Assembly (NCBI GenBank): GCA_023374045.1
Contig: CM041778.1
Span: forward strand, 285,487,533-285,551,532
Origin: Limonium bicolor
Lineage: Eukaryota > Streptophyta > Magnoliopsida > Caryophyllales > Plumbaginaceae
DNA: 64,000 bases
Direction of reading: 5' to 3'
Position 1 is the first letter of the stretch. Every line of letters begins with the position of its first letter. The position numbers were made by a program, and so were the translations under genes. Positions 1 to 11,544 of this stretch are shown here, in pieces. The notes under the pieces were generated by a model. The model was not told the DNA's origin. It searched no databases and saw only the letters and a list, made by a program, of their open reading frames with translations.

Positions 1-381
1 TATCCGCTCTGAGAAGGGGTACAAGCTCATGTCTATCTGGTCATCTTCTTCCATCTCTTCTTCGCTAATGATTGAATTGCACTTCCTATCCTTGCTTTCC
101 TCGCCATTACTGCCCTTGGAATCTCTGTTTCTCAACTGTTCAATGGCCTCAGTCATTTCGTCCCATTTTCTCTGATACTCCTCGTCCCTTTGCATTAGTT
201 CCTGCTGCAAAGTCTCATTTCCTTCTACAATTTTTTCGTCGATGGATCTGACTAGCCCCTTTAGAATGTCCTCGAGATCTTTTTTGGAGATGGCTTCTGG
301 CATCTCCGAACTCATTCCTTCTTCAGAGCGATTGTTATCTTCGGTAGCGTTCTTCAGTGTTTTCTTCGATCTTGGAGCCAT
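1..381 (-). CDS. Partial gag N-terminus of TE-A (TAT/Retand-like Ty3/gypsy)
   Basis: Open minus-strand frame from ATG at 381 to the window edge, 127 codons without a stop. The product is hydrophilic and charged, with many E/K/D residues, and has a likely helical stretch in the middle rich in Q, R and E. It ends in the motif PFSERI, which resembles the PFTERI-type motif opening the capsid part of TAT-clade gag proteins. The start was chosen because it is the first ATG after the primer-binding site at 496-515 and LTR at 518-972, the usual order LTR, PBS, gag. Capsid, zinc knuckle and pol lie outside the window. The TAT assignment rests on the short motif and the PBS type, so it is an inference. 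Confidence 0.6.
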   Translation of the reverse strand, partial: MAPRSKKTLKNATEDNNRSEEGMSSEMPEAISKKDLEDILKGLVRSIDEKIVEGNETLQQELMQRDEEYQRKWDEMTEAIEQLRNRDSKGSNGEESKDRKCNSIISEEEMEEDDQIDMSLYPFSERI

Positions 382-495
382 CTTTCGTGTTCCGGTCCTG
401 CAAAAAATGTCATTAGTTATTTTAGAACTTTCGCTACAAATTGTCGCAGATTACTCCCCTGTTTCTAGGTGGTCTCGTGGTTGCTTCTTGCCGTT

Positions 496-515
496 CGTTC
501 CCACAGACGGTGCCA
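496..515 (-). promoter_or_regulatory. Primer-binding site of TE-A
   Basis: On the minus strand this reads TGGCACCGTCTGTGGGAACG, two bases after the LTR end. The TGGCGCCGTCTGTGGGAA-type sequence is the usual signature immediately downstream of 5' LTRs in plant TAT-type gypsy elements. It fixes this LTR as the 5' LTR and the element as minus-oriented. Confidence 0.75.
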
Positions 516-737
516 AATGAAACGAAACAGTATATCAATCCTAGTATCCTTTGATCTGATCCTAGTGAAACAATAGTATATCAATCCTAGCATGGTCCAA
601 CCCGATCTCCTGTCCTGCATTACCTGTCTCAATTACAGAGTCTCACAAGAGTGGAGAGAGAGAAAGAGAGCTTCTATTGGAATTGAATGTAAGTTTGATT
701 GCCAAATGTTGTGTGTATTATTTCATGGGGTACACCC

Positions 738-747
738 CTATTTATAG
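738..747 (-). promoter_or_regulatory. TATA box in TE-A LTR
   Basis: Minus strand CTATAAATAG, a near-consensus plant TATA box placed within the LTR, about 220 bp upstream of the LTR 3' end. Transcription would run leftwards into gag. Confidence 0.6.
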
Positions 748-824
748 TATTTTGGGCCTGGGTTTTATGGTGCCAGCCTGTATTTTACTTGTATAAGTAC
801 GGTTCTACCCTCTCCTAGTATCTT

Positions 825-848
825 CGACTGACCACAGGCGGTCAGTCG
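825..848. repeat. Hairpin in TE-A LTR
   Basis: CGACTGAC (825-832) pairs perfectly with GTCAGTCG (841-848) around an 8-base loop. It lies upstream of the TATA box, next to a diverged repeat of CATCCGGCT (896 and 928). Confidence 0.7.
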
Positions 849-972
849 TACAATTCTTTGCTTTGCCTAAGTCCTATCCCCATCCGGCTGGAGACGGCCG
901 GACGCCCAATGCGTTTCCACTTCCATCCGGCTAAAGCGGCGGATGCTCTATGTATCCCGTTTTGGCTTGACA

Positions 973-1597
973 CCATTTCTTCCTTCTCATTTTTCAAAGC
1001 ATTACCAACACATTTAACACCAATATTAGCACTTTAACCCACCTTAGACCATCTACTAACCCATTACTCATTCTTATGTTAACTTACACAATTCTTTCAT
1101 TTTCATTTCAGCACTTATACTAGTATTGTTTCTTCAATTCTACAGATTTTTGTTCTAACTTCTACAGTCCAATAATTCCTCAACCATTACCATTCTAGCA
1201 TGCAAAATGCATTATCTTCCACCCTAATTCTTCCCACTATTTAGCTCTTACTCAAATCTATTTTCAAGGTGGTTTTCTACCCACAACAAACACCAAACAC
1301 ACCTAGTTACTACCTAGGTTATTCCCTCTTCTTACACATCTAAGTCTTCTAATTTCTAGACCAATTTGATAGAGTTTTCCCTATAATTTTAACTTTTCCC
1401 ACACACCATTTCAGCTCACAACTCCTTTCTACTCCTCATCAATATCCCACACACTACAACACATTAATTTTTCCTGCACAAGCTCAACAACAATCCCATT
1501 GCACCATCATTTAAGTACTTGGCTCTAAGGCCTCTACACATCAACACAACTCACACTAAAATATTCTTTAATAATTTGTTTTACCTTAGTTATAGTT
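973..1597 (-). mobile_element. LTR-E, distal fragment
   Basis: No coding potential. The stretch around 1080-1200 (CAGCACTTATAC, CTACAGATTTT and neighbouring words) is recognisably related to family-B LTR sequence near 14540-14640, but much diverged. It continues LTR-E (3863-5102), from which it is separated by the solo LTR of family C, and it is cut on its left side by TE-A. Oldest layer of the nest. Confidence 0.55.
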
Positions 1598-3862
1598 TGA
1601 AATACCCGTGAATTTTGGCATAGGATTAAATTAGCATATGGTCGGCAATGTTATTAACAGAATTATTAAGGGCCCATAGAAGCAATATACATATATATAT
1701 ATATATATTTACGTTCGTCTCAAACAACTTTATTATGTTTAAGAATACAAATTTGATTTTTCTTCTTTCTAAAATATTTCCTCTTCCTAACTTATTTATT
1801 CAGCTACTATGTATTTATTCTTTTATCTATTTATTTAGATAATTCTTCTCATTCTTTACTAACGATTAGTTAGTCCTTGTTCTATTTTTACTTTAACCAA
1901 ATAATATTTATTTATCTCTCTAATCTTGAATCTAGATCCTTCCATGATTTTTAATGTTATTTGATTACTCAGTTTTCAGACTAATATTATTGTGGTAATT
2001 ATTTTACAAACTACTTCTCAATTCTATCTCCTTTTAAATCAAATGTATATATTAATTTATTTCTACTTTATTATGTTATTTATTCCCTATTTAACTTCAC
2101 GATCTTTACCACGATCTTCTTCATCTTCATTACGCCGTCTCTACGCTCCTCCCTTTCTTCAAGCTTCCAACCCCTCTTAAATTCACGTTCTTGTTTTCCG
2201 TCGCTGTTAGGCGCTTCTCTGGTGCCGGTCTGGTAGAAGGGTAAGGGCAATCCATTGGTAAGGTTAGATAGTTAATTCTTTGGTATTTGAGTAGATCCTG
2301 ATTGTATCTGCTTACAATTCTAGACACCGAATTCCCGACGAACGCTACTGTTGATCTTGCTGAGTAATTCTGTGGCTGTGAGCGTATCTAGGTAAATGTT
2401 GTGCTCAACATTCTCTACCTCTGTGTTTTGTGAAATATCAATGGATTGGATTTACTGTGGTTTTTGATATTGTGGAAGTTTGGGAATTATTTCCCCTGTG
2501 TGTTCTGGTGAGATGTTTTGCAAAAGGGTTTGAATAAATGTTTTGGGAGACTTTCTTTGAATTGGTTACTGGATTGTTGGTACCTCTTGGTGCTCCGTGT
2601 AAATTGTTGGTGCCTTTATGGCGCTCCGTGAAACTATTGGTACTATGTACCCCGTGGATATTCTTATTATTTTGTCTGCAGACATTACTTACAGTTAAGC
2701 TCTAATGATCTACTCCTTGGGTCATAAGTTACCTTCTGGTGGGGGGGTGCACACATAAGGACGTAGAGTGAGGTGGGATTCTTATTATTGTGACCCGATT
2801 TGGGGTCGTCCGTGTGTAAGCCATTGATTTGATTCTTGGAAAGTCTCCCCCCGAAATGTTTATTAATGGTGGTTTGGTGTTGGTGAAACTGGTTAACGAT
2901 GTGGTGTGAGTTAATGTCTTGCAAATGAAAAAGGAGTTTCAAAATGTATTTTACAAGTTAAGGCAATGTTTACTCAGTTTTGCTGATTTGCGCGACCCCT
3001 TCACGTTTTCTATTGTTGTTTTACGGTCGCAGGTACTCATGGCTGAATTGGGGATTGGGACACGCAGCCACATAGCTTAGGATGACTGGATAATTTCTAC
3101 GAGTAATTTCGAGTTGAGTTATATTTTGGAATTGCTATGCTTTACAAGTTTTGGGAACGATTTGGTATTTGAATTGTAGTTTAAAGCCTGAGCACTCTGC
3201 TAGAGTGTGGCGGTAACGCCTTTTGGATTTTGCTGTTCCGCTGTTATTTAGTTGAAGTGTTTTGTTGGAGAATTACTTTCTGTATAAGAGATCTTTCGGG
3301 GGTTTTCTTGTTGTTATTTGAGGTACTAAGTCATGGAAATGATTCTTCTTTGGTTGCTAAGTTATTATGTTATTTTGGTGTTGAATTGGTTTTGTTTTCT
3401 CTTGTAAAGATGTATATCAGGACCTGTCCGAACGTCCGTCCGGACATCCATGTTCGGACAGGCCCCGAGAGTTTATTAAGTTTCCGCTGTTTTGTTGTGT
3501 CCGAACTTCTGTCCGAACTTCAATGTTCGGACAGCATGCGAGGACGAGGCCGACTTACAAGTCTCGAATTATGTCCGAACTTGTAAGCTCGGACCAATGT
3601 TCGGACACGCCGCGTAATAATTTTCGGACTTTGAAACTCGACTTGTGTCCGAACTTAGAAGTCCGGACACAAGTTCGGACGCCTTTGATTTTCGGACTTT
3701 TCAACTCTCGACTTGTGTCCGAGCTTCCCATGTCCGGACACAAGTTCGGACCAGGCTTGTTTTGCACCTTCAGACCTCGTTTGGTCCGTTTTTGAAGCCG
3801 TTTTCACCGTTGGTTTTGTAATTTAATAATATATGTTTTATGGCAAAATCCAGGGTGTTACA
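1598..3862 (+). mobile_element. Solo LTR of family C (Tekay-type)
   Basis: 2,265 bp, begins TGAAATACCC and ends GGGTGTTACA. Flanked by perfect 5-bp duplications TAGTT at 1593-1597 and 3863-3867, and with no PBS or PPT next to it, so it is a true solo LTR left by LTR-LTR recombination. It matches, in the other orientation, the two LTRs of TE-C (31165-33444 and 52342-54599). It carries an AT microsatellite near 1690 and a five-unit hairpin array (3425-3753). Short open frames inside it have no similarity I recognise. Confidence 0.9.
3425..3753. repeat. Five-hairpin array in family-C LTR
   Basis: Five inverted-repeat units built on GTCCGAAC...GTTCGGAC begin near 3425, 3497, 3571, 3646 and 3715, a spacing of about 73 bp. 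Several arms are extended, as in TGTCCG...CGGACA. GC-rich, in contrast with the AT-rich remainder of the LTR. The same array is present in both TE-C LTRs. Confidence 0.85.
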
Positions 3863-5102
3863 TAGTTATTCAATACTAAGCACTAAAATTCTGTTTTTCT
3901 TCTACATACAAGCTAGCTCAAGGGTTAGCTTATTTACCTTGAGTTTGCTAGCTTCTTTCCTTTCCTTTCTTCTTTTCTTCTTTCTTGTTCCTTCACAATT
4001 TCATAAATGCTACAGCCCATACCAAAGAATGATAATGAGCATTAATGAAATCCCTAAACCTCTAAAATTAGCCCTAGAACACAAGGAAGGTTTAGAGCTC
4101 TAAAGAGTTTTACCTTGGAACTTATAGATGAAGTTTTGAGCCTTTAAAACAGCAAGCCACAGAACCTTCTTGGAGGAGCCAAAAATTGGCTGAAGCAAGG
4201 CACAACAAGGAGGTTTAAAAATCTGGAAAATTTCCAAGATGAAAGAGAGGGCTAGAAAGGAAGAACTTTGGGTTCCTTTTTACCTTAAAATGATAAGGGG
4301 ATGAAGGTGCTTCCAATGGTAGTCTTCAAGCTTCAAAATGAGATACACCCATGGAAATGAAAGTGGTGTTTTTTGATTTTTGAAAAGAGAGGAATGTTTC
4401 CCAAGGAGAGAGGAGTTTAGTGGTGTAATTTTCTTTGCATTTGGAGTTGATTTTGGCCAAGAAAAATGAAAGAGCAAGAGGTGGGCTGTGTGAACTCTAC
4501 AAAATAGCCATTAGCAAGCTTGGGGAGGAAGAGAGTTCAGGTGGGGGAGTGCGAACGTGAGAGAGAGCAAGAGAATGGGTAGGAGAGATACTCAAAAGGT
4601 GAGTATTGTACTTATTTACTTTTTCTTTTCTTTTATTGTTTTTATGTGTCTAATAGCAAATAAAGAGAGTGATAGAGGGGGAGGGAACCGGCCACACCAC
4701 ACACACTCTACAGATTTTTAATTTTTATTTGCAAGTGGCACAGAATAGTTTGCTCTTATTACGCTTATCACCCCACAATTTCTTGTTTTACATTACTCAC
4801 TAATCAGAACCCGTTTTCCGGAATTTTCTCATTTAATTAATTTTATTGGTTCTAGACCTTCACTAATGTCTGAATATAGACATTTGATTGACTAAAAATT
4901 ATTACGGGTTTATTTAACCCGCTTAAAGTCGTGTTTTCCCGGTTTCATTGAAAACACGCTTTAGGGTTCGTTTGTGCTTTTAATTCGTTTTAAGGATCTG
5001 TTTTCTTCGAGTGTTGTACCCTCATGTTTATTTAGATGTAATCAAGCCTCTAAAATCATAATTAGTAATTAATCATTATTTTTAATTTCGGGGGGTATTT
5101 CA
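3863..5102 (-). mobile_element. LTR-E, proximal fragment
   Basis: On the minus strand it begins TGAAATACCCCC at 5102 and follows the first 1.2 kb of family-B LTRs at lower identity, including the blocks around CGAAGAAAAC, CCGGGAAAACACG and ATTCCGGAAAACGGG. It is therefore a diverged relative of the family-B LTR. It stops at 3863 because the family-C solo LTR is inserted there. Small open frames in it (for example near 3840-4103) are LTR sequence, not genes. Confidence 0.7.
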
Positions 5103-6252
5103 TTAATGGTCAAAACTTGCTCTTTGGCTACGACCACTTATTGCCGCCAACTTAAGGCATTAATCTCACCTTGTAGCCGGTACCAATATGTATATATATA
5201 TGACACATAGGTAACCTTTTTATAAAATAAGATAACTATCATTTACTAATTAAATTAAGTCAAATCTACCTTATCACCTTGACTCCATGCTTCCGGCCAC
5301 TTAAGAGGATTCCCCTAGCATGAAGAAACCTCCAAAAATATCTTGGATGACTCACCTAACACTATTAGCTAAAGTAATCTTATTTTACTTTTACAAGCCA
5401 AAGTAGAATTCCCTACTTCATTCCTTCTCATTCCAGCCGTTTTTCCTTCAGCTCAAACCCCCTCTTCTTCCTCTTTCAAACCGAGAAGAACAACCACCTC
5501 CATCGATGAGATCTCTTGACATAGGTAAGCTCTTAAGTCTTGTTTATGTCCATCTTCTTCCTCTCTTCTTCCTCTTTACCTTGGGCTCATCTATTCTTAC
5601 CTCCATCCAGCCATTTGGTGTGAGTTTGTGCTGGAAAATGAGTGGCTCTTGGTGGAAAAATCAGAGGAGGAGCATAGCTCATCTAAGAGAATACTAAGGT
5701 AGAAAAATATGCATTAAACATACTCTTTTTTCTTCCTTTAATTACGGGTTTTGTTCTAGACTTTCTCCAGCTCATTTTGCTTCTTTTTGTGTAATCATTC
5801 GGTACACATATGAACTCTCCAAGTGTTGTGTCATGTGGGCTGGGAACTCCATTTTTAAGCCTTATAATAGGTAAAACTTTGACATTTCCTCACCTGGTCA
5901 CTACCGGTTATTATGCTGGTTGTGTGTGGTGTTTTAAAACCCCTCTTAACCAAAATTTCTGGCGAGAAAGGCCAACCCAGCTCTATATATATAGGTAATC
6001 AATGGCATTCTAAGCTCATAAATACCTTGATTGGTTGTTGATGTCACATGAACTAATACATGTGCTTTCCCTTGCATTTATATGGCCGAAGGTGCTGTCA
6101 AATTAGGGAAAATTTTTGCACAAATGGTGGAAATTAAATCCAAGCTTAAACCTATCAAAGTAAGTTAATTACTACCTAAATCATATATTATTAAGGGTAT
6201 ATATGGTTTGATACTCAAAAACTAACCTAAGACTTTTTATTATGCTAGCCGT
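5103..6252. other. Non-TE-like flank between LTR-E and TE-B1
   Basis: About 1.15 kb of AT-rich sequence recurring inverted at 28771-29923. I see no recognisable gene, RNA or repeat. An open frame of 63 codons at 5506-5697 holds a hydrophobic stretch but has no recognisable homology. It is the only candidate for original host DNA in the left half. Confidence 0.5.
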
Positions 6253-9200
6253 TGAAATACCCCGTAATTAAAAACAGTGATTAATTAGGCTAATTGTATT
6301 TTTAAAGGCTTAATTACACTAAAATAAATACGAGGGAACAAATCCCGAAGAAAACGGACCTTTAAAATGGGTTAAAAGCATAAACGAACCTTAAAGCGCG
6401 TTTTCGAGGAAACCGGGAAAACGTGACTTTAAGCGGGTCAAATAGACTCGTAACAATTTTGGTCAACTAAATAGTCACTAATAAATATTAGTGAAGCTTT
6501 AGAGCCAATAAAATTAATTAAACGAGAAAATTCCGGAAAACGGGTACCGGTTAGTAAGAACTGTAACAACCGGTAAGTTGTGGGGTGAGAATGCAATTAA
6601 ACAAACTTAGTGTGTCCACTTTGCAAATAAAAAGCAAAAATCTGATTGTGTGTGTGGTAGGGGGCGGCCAGCACCCTCCCTCTCTCACTCTCATTATTTC
6701 CCTCTTATTAGCTAAAAGACAAGGGAATAAAGAGAGGAAAAATTAACACTCTCTCTCCTAAACCTCACTTTTCCCTCTTCACTCACGTAGCCCTCCTCTC
6801 CTTCCTCTCTTTCTCTATTTTCTGAACTCCCTTCTTGTTCCTGCGCAGCATGGAGAAATGAGAACAACCACAAAACTCCCTCCTTCTCTCTTCTTGTTCT
6901 AGCTCCATACTTGTCCAAAAAATATAAAAACAGCACCATTGGAATCCCCTTGGCAAGGAGAGCATTTCTATCTTTCCAAAAATCGAAAAGGACCATTTTC
7001 GTTTTTGAGGGTATCCACCATTTGGAGATTTGAAACCACCATTAGAAGCACCTTCACCTCCTTATCATCTTGAGGTAAAAAGAAATTCGAAAATCCATCA
7101 TTTCTAGCCCTTGTTTGCATTTTAAGCATTTCAGTTTTTGAATGCTTTCTCCTTTGTTACTCCAGCCGATTTGGCTTCTTTTGTGGGCTAGGAATTTTGT
7201 TCTCTTGCAAGGCAAGAGCTTCATCTACTCATTGGAAGGTAACCTTCTTTCTAAACCCTAAAACTTAAATTCTAGGGTTAGTATAAAATGAAACTAAATG
7301 GTATTGTGTATGTGTATGTGCTGTAGCACTTGTGTGTGTTTGAGTCTCATTGGGACCGAGAACAAAGGAGGAGGAAGGAAGAGGAAAAGAAAGAAAGTAA
7401 CCTAACAAGACAAGGTAAATACTCTTACCTTGTGTTAGTTTGTGCATTGTAATGTAACAGTTTTTGGAGTAATAAAATGAGTAATGAATTGGTAATGAGT
7501 AGCAAGTGTATTGTAGTACAATGAAGAATGATATTGTAACAGTTTTGAAGTTTTTAAATGAGTTTTAAAAGCTTGGGAAAACATTAGGTAGTAAGTGTGT
7601 ATGTGTGCAGGATTTTATGTTGTTGTGGTAGTGTTGGAATTGTGAGAATGATGAATTGTGTAACAGGTTGAGAGGATGAGTATTCGTGGGCTGAAATAAT
7701 GTGTGGAGAATGTTAGAAATATAGGGGAGGCTATGTCAAAATCATTTAGGAATTTGAGGACTTAGGCGCATTTGTAACAGATTTTGAAGAGTGTAAAAAT
7801 GGGTGGTTTAGTAGTCGTAACAGATTTTGAAAGAGGTAAGTTAAGAGATTGGAACTAGGATGTGAGTAATGAATTTGAGATGCCAAGAGTAGCATTAGTT
7901 GAGAGAGTAATGAAGGTTAGAAGTTTGAATGAAAATCTGTAGCAACGAAGAAAGAAAATTGGTATAAGTGCTGGAATGAAGGGAGGAAAAATGGGGTAAG
8001 TGGATTGATGGATTTAACAATGAGTTTGATGGATGAACGAAGGTGAATTAGAGGATTTAAATGTGTTTTAAACATGTAGGAAACATGTGGAAATGAGTAG
8101 GAAAAGATTGGGTGTGAATTGAGTAGAGTTTGGGATTCAAAATAAGTAATTAAAATGAGCACTGGGCTGGACCGACCCTAGGACCGATCCTAGCAGGGTC
8201 GGTCGACCCGAAAATCAGCAATCCCGAAAGCTTCTGCATCCGACCGACCCAGAGAGACCGACTCTCGTGACCGGGTCGGTCGAGTGGGAATCTTTAGGTG
8301 GAAATGTCTCTGCAGCCGACCGACCCAGGGGACCGACCCTGCCTGGGTCGGTCGTCGAGCAGAAATTTTGAGTCGGATTCTTTCTGTAACCGACCGACCC
8401 AGTGGACCGACCCTGGCTGGGTCGGTCGGTCTGAAATTTTCTGTAATCGAGTCTCTGCACCCGACCGACCCAGGGGACCGACCCAGGGTGGGTCGGTCGG
8501 GTCAAACAAAAAAAAAGTTTTAATCATATGACTATAGCAATCATATGTACATATATATATGCCTATATACCCGTATGCATATATATGTAGTAATACACCA
8601 TTGATGGAGTAATAATGGTAAGGAAGTAAGTAATTTTGTAAGAAAACAAGTTTGTGAGGTAGTAAGAAAAGAAAGGTTTATAACCAAGTATGAATGTAAA
8701 GAAGTAGTAAGTATATTGAAAGTATTAATGAGGGAGTAAGTTAGATCAATAATAGATCATTGATCGTACTACTTCATGTATGTATAGGAATCGGATAGTT
8801 GATCCCCAAAGGACCGGTAGAACGTATTCGACGGTGAACGGTATGATTTCCTCATGCCCTGTATCCTAACTTGGTTACCCCGATTTGTGTGCTTATGTGA
8901 TCACCAACAAGATAAATGCATGAATCGGATTTATATTGCACATAAATGTGTTTGAACTATATTGTTCTTGTTGTATTCTTCTTGAACGAATAGTTTGTAT
9001 AATTCATGAGATGTATGTATGAGAATGAAGTGTATGTGTAAGTATGAGTACATGTGTATTGTAAGTATGTATGGAAAGTAAGTATGGACTTCTACTAATT
9101 CCTAACAATCTAACTCCTGACATGAGTAATGAGTAATGGAATGAGTAGAAGCCCGATATAGTTTCGGCCACGCGTGAGGATAAGGAACCACAAGAGGTTG

Positions 9201-10201
9201 GAACCGAATCCTGGCTATGATCTTTTCCTTGGACCAATTCCCTTTGTATGGGTAGCATCCTGGATTAGTGTGCCATCTCAAAGCCCGGTGGTGGGAGAAG
9301 TACTCCCTGCCCGGAGGTCATACCGACTTAACTGGAAGTAAAGTATGTAAGAATGTATAAGTATGTGTTGTATTGGTCTTGACTATTGTAAGTCATTGAC
9401 CCGGAGTAAAAAGTATTGAACACCCGATTAACCGGGTGTGTAATAAGGCTAACAAGACCTTGTATGTATTGGAGAATTGTATCTCCGTGATGCGGTGAGT
9501 ATGGTAATTATGAATGAATGACTTGTATTGTATTCCTTGTATGCATTGTATGTATGTATGCGTGGTAAAATGAATGTATTGTATTGTATTGTATGAAGCA
9601 GTATGTATGTAGTATGAATGAAACGAACCGCATGTACTCGACCAAATAGTTGGCGTACCCTCGCTAGTACGCGGGGTATGCGGTTATCATATGCAGCGTA
9701 AGCTGACCCCCTAGGGGGAATGTTTTTACTCCACAGGTACCCGCGAGGCGTGAAGGTAGAGTAAGGGCAGCATGTAATTCTTTTTGGAGTAGTTAGTAGG
9801 AATTAGAAGAGTGTACCGAGTTGTACACGGCTAGAGCCTTTGAGTAGCCGGTGTACCATGTGGTACACCTTTTTGGACATTGAACTCTTAATTGGATAGT
9901 AAGGAGAGGTTGTACAAACTCTTCATTTTTGGGAAGTAGTCATGGAATGTAATTGCCTAACTCGGATACTCGGTAATCAATTGTAAGTAAGTATTTGGCA
10001 TTGTAAAGTATGTAGTATGTATTTGGTTTATTCTAATCGTCAGACCGATACAGTAAGTAGTAGTAGCCTTGTTGGCCTTGGATGGCTAACGGCGTTGTAT
10101 CACCCGCCGGAGTAAGTAAGTAAGCAGGTATTCCGCTGCGAGTAAGGTAAGTATGGGAACGATTAAAGGATTATGAAAGGATTAGCGGTTGGGGTGTTAC
10201 A
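6253..10201 (+). repeat. 5' LTR of TE-B1
   Basis: 3,949 bp, begins TGAAATACCCCGTAATT and ends GGTTGGGGTGTTACA. Nearly the same length as the two TE-B2 LTRs (3,949 and 3,948 bp) and aligned end to end with them, differing mainly by one-base indels. Contains the hairpin array at 8169-8503 followed by an AT-rich tract with TATATATAT at about 8551. Confidence 0.9.
8169..8503. repeat. Five-hairpin array in TE-B1 LTR
   Basis: Five near-perfect inverted repeats of the type CCGACCGACCCAG...CTGGGTCGGTCGG start near 8169, 8239, 8315, 8389 and 8460, spaced about 73 bp. They are separated by unrelated spacers such as TCTGTAACC and GAAATTTTCTG. Open frames across it (8215-8531, both strands) reflect the repeat only. 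Confidence 0.9.
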
Positions 10202-10206
10202 AAAAG

Positions 10207-10218
10207 TGGTATCAGAGC
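10207..10218 (+). promoter_or_regulatory. Primer-binding site (tRNA-iMet) of TE-B1
   Basis: TGGTATCAGAGC, complementary to the 3' end of plant initiator tRNA-Met, five bases after the LTR. The sequence overlaps a perfect 10-bp stem: ATCAGAGCGA (10211-10220) with TCGCTCTGAT (10225-10234), loop of four bases. Confidence 0.9.
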
Positions 10219-11089
10219 GAAGTATCGCTCTGATGATTAGACTCTTAAGTGTAGTGATTACCGAGTTAGGATTTCAACCGTCATAAGACGGATATTTAGA
10301 AACCTAACTAGGAACTACCGTTGTTAACAACGGATACCCTTAACGTCTGCAAGGACGATACCATTGCTTGAATGAAGACCATGAGGTCATAGTATCACAA
10401 CATCTAATGTAATCCACACTTGTTCAGATGTCAGGACGAGGTCGAGGCCGACCTAGAGGAGAGACATCTGATGGACCGGGCGCGCAGACGATAGCTGAGA
10501 TCGTCGCCGCCACGGTAGCGCAGATGCTACCGCAAGTAATCACGGCTGTACAGCAAACACAGCAAACAAGCAGCAGCAGCAGCAACCCGACCCACCTCAT
10601 CCCCGAGAAACGAATTGGGTGAAAGCTGTCGCCGACCTTCGACCTGCTTGTTTTAGAGGCGAGAGCGACCCCGCCAAGCTCGAGGCCTACCTCTCCGAGA
10701 TGGAGACGGCCTTCGAGACACTTGAGACTCCCGCTGGAGTTCGAGTGAGGATAGCTGCGTACTACCTGAAAGACGCGGCTATGGACTGGTGGAAGCTCGT
10801 TAAGGCCGAGCACATAGCTGATCCTGCATTCGGATGGGAAGCATTCACCTCTCTTCTCCGAACTAAGTACTACCCCGAGCATGTCAAGACCAAGAAAAGG
10901 CTTGAGCTCGATGCACTAAAGATGACCGAGAAGATGACGGTTGATGAGTATTACCGCACCTTCACCTCTCTTCTCCGACTTCTACCCGACCTTGGGTATA
11001 CCGGCCAAGTCTTGGTCGACCGCTTCTACGGCGGATTGAGCCATCGACTCCGGTATGGCATGGGCTTCACTCGGTTTACCTCCCTTCAG

Positions 11090-11176
11090 GTAAACAAGTT
11101 GAACCCTTAAAAAGCCATGAGTAATGTGAATTAGTATTCCCGTATGTAACTGTAACCTAATGCCTAAGTAATTCAG
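11090..11176 (+). other. Intron-like interruption 1 in gag
   Basis: 87 bp, CAG/GTAAAC at the donor and AATTCAG/GAG at the acceptor, AT-rich, with an in-frame stop. Removing it joins the residues TSLQ and ECYHAA in phase 0. Present at the same place in TE-B2 (23937-23852). No transcript data are available here. Confidence 0.65.
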
Positions 11177-11451
11177 GAGTGTTACCACGCTGCATCTCGA
11201 GTTGAGATCACCTGCCAGCTGAGAGATGAGGAACAAGCGCTGAAGCGCAAGGTGAGCGGCAAGGGTAACCCTCCGATGAAAAAACCAATCCAAACCCTGG
11301 AAGAAAAGGAAGGGGAAGCACTCCCACCAGCAGAAGAATACATCCGGAGACGGCGGTGCCCATGCTGAGAAGGGCAAGGCAACTGAGCCTTTACAGATTG
11401 CCTACACCGCACCAGTGGCAGCTAAGCCACTGAGGTCTCAGCCCTACAGGG

Positions 11452-11544
11452 GTAAGAAACCGAAACCGAATTAGTACACTTGTGAAATTGTAAGTATATA
11501 GAGTATTGTAAGTATACCAAACCTTGCTAACTTGAAAGCTATAG
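11452..11544 (+). other. Intron-like interruption 2 in gag
   Basis: 93 bp, donor G/GTAAGA and acceptor GCTATAG/GT, AT-rich. Removing it joins QPYRG to SGFGQGK in phase 1, just ahead of the zinc knuckles. Same position in TE-B2 (21679-21587). Confidence 0.65.

Larger units (their letters stand above)
518..972 (-). mobile_element. 5' LTR of TE-A
   Basis: A 455-bp segment that on the minus strand begins TGTCAAGCC and ends CGTTTCA, so it has TG...CA ends and abuts the primer-binding site. It contains a TATA box (738-747) and a hairpin (825-848). The upstream end at 972 is inferred from the TG and from the resumption of LTR-E-like sequence at 973. The other LTR is outside the window, so the target duplication cannot be tested. 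Confidence 0.65.

Noticed and set aside
5506..5697. Possible small host exon with ATG
   Set aside because: Recurs in the inverted copy at 29331-29522, but has no recognised domain, and no neighbouring exon could be linked.
6712..6996. Glutamate-rich open frame, repeated at 15607-15804 and 28000-28311
   Set aside because: A shared stretch of the family-B LTR whose frame and length change between copies, so it is not under coding constraint.
8215..8531. Overlapping open frames on both strands rich in DRP, GRS and VG residues
   Set aside because: They are translations of the GGTCGGTC hairpin array, and the same happens at 13988-14364 and 26434-26879.
10207..10236. tRNA-like sequence with stem at the LTR end
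   Set aside because: It is the primer-binding site and its inverted copy, with no full cloverleaf.
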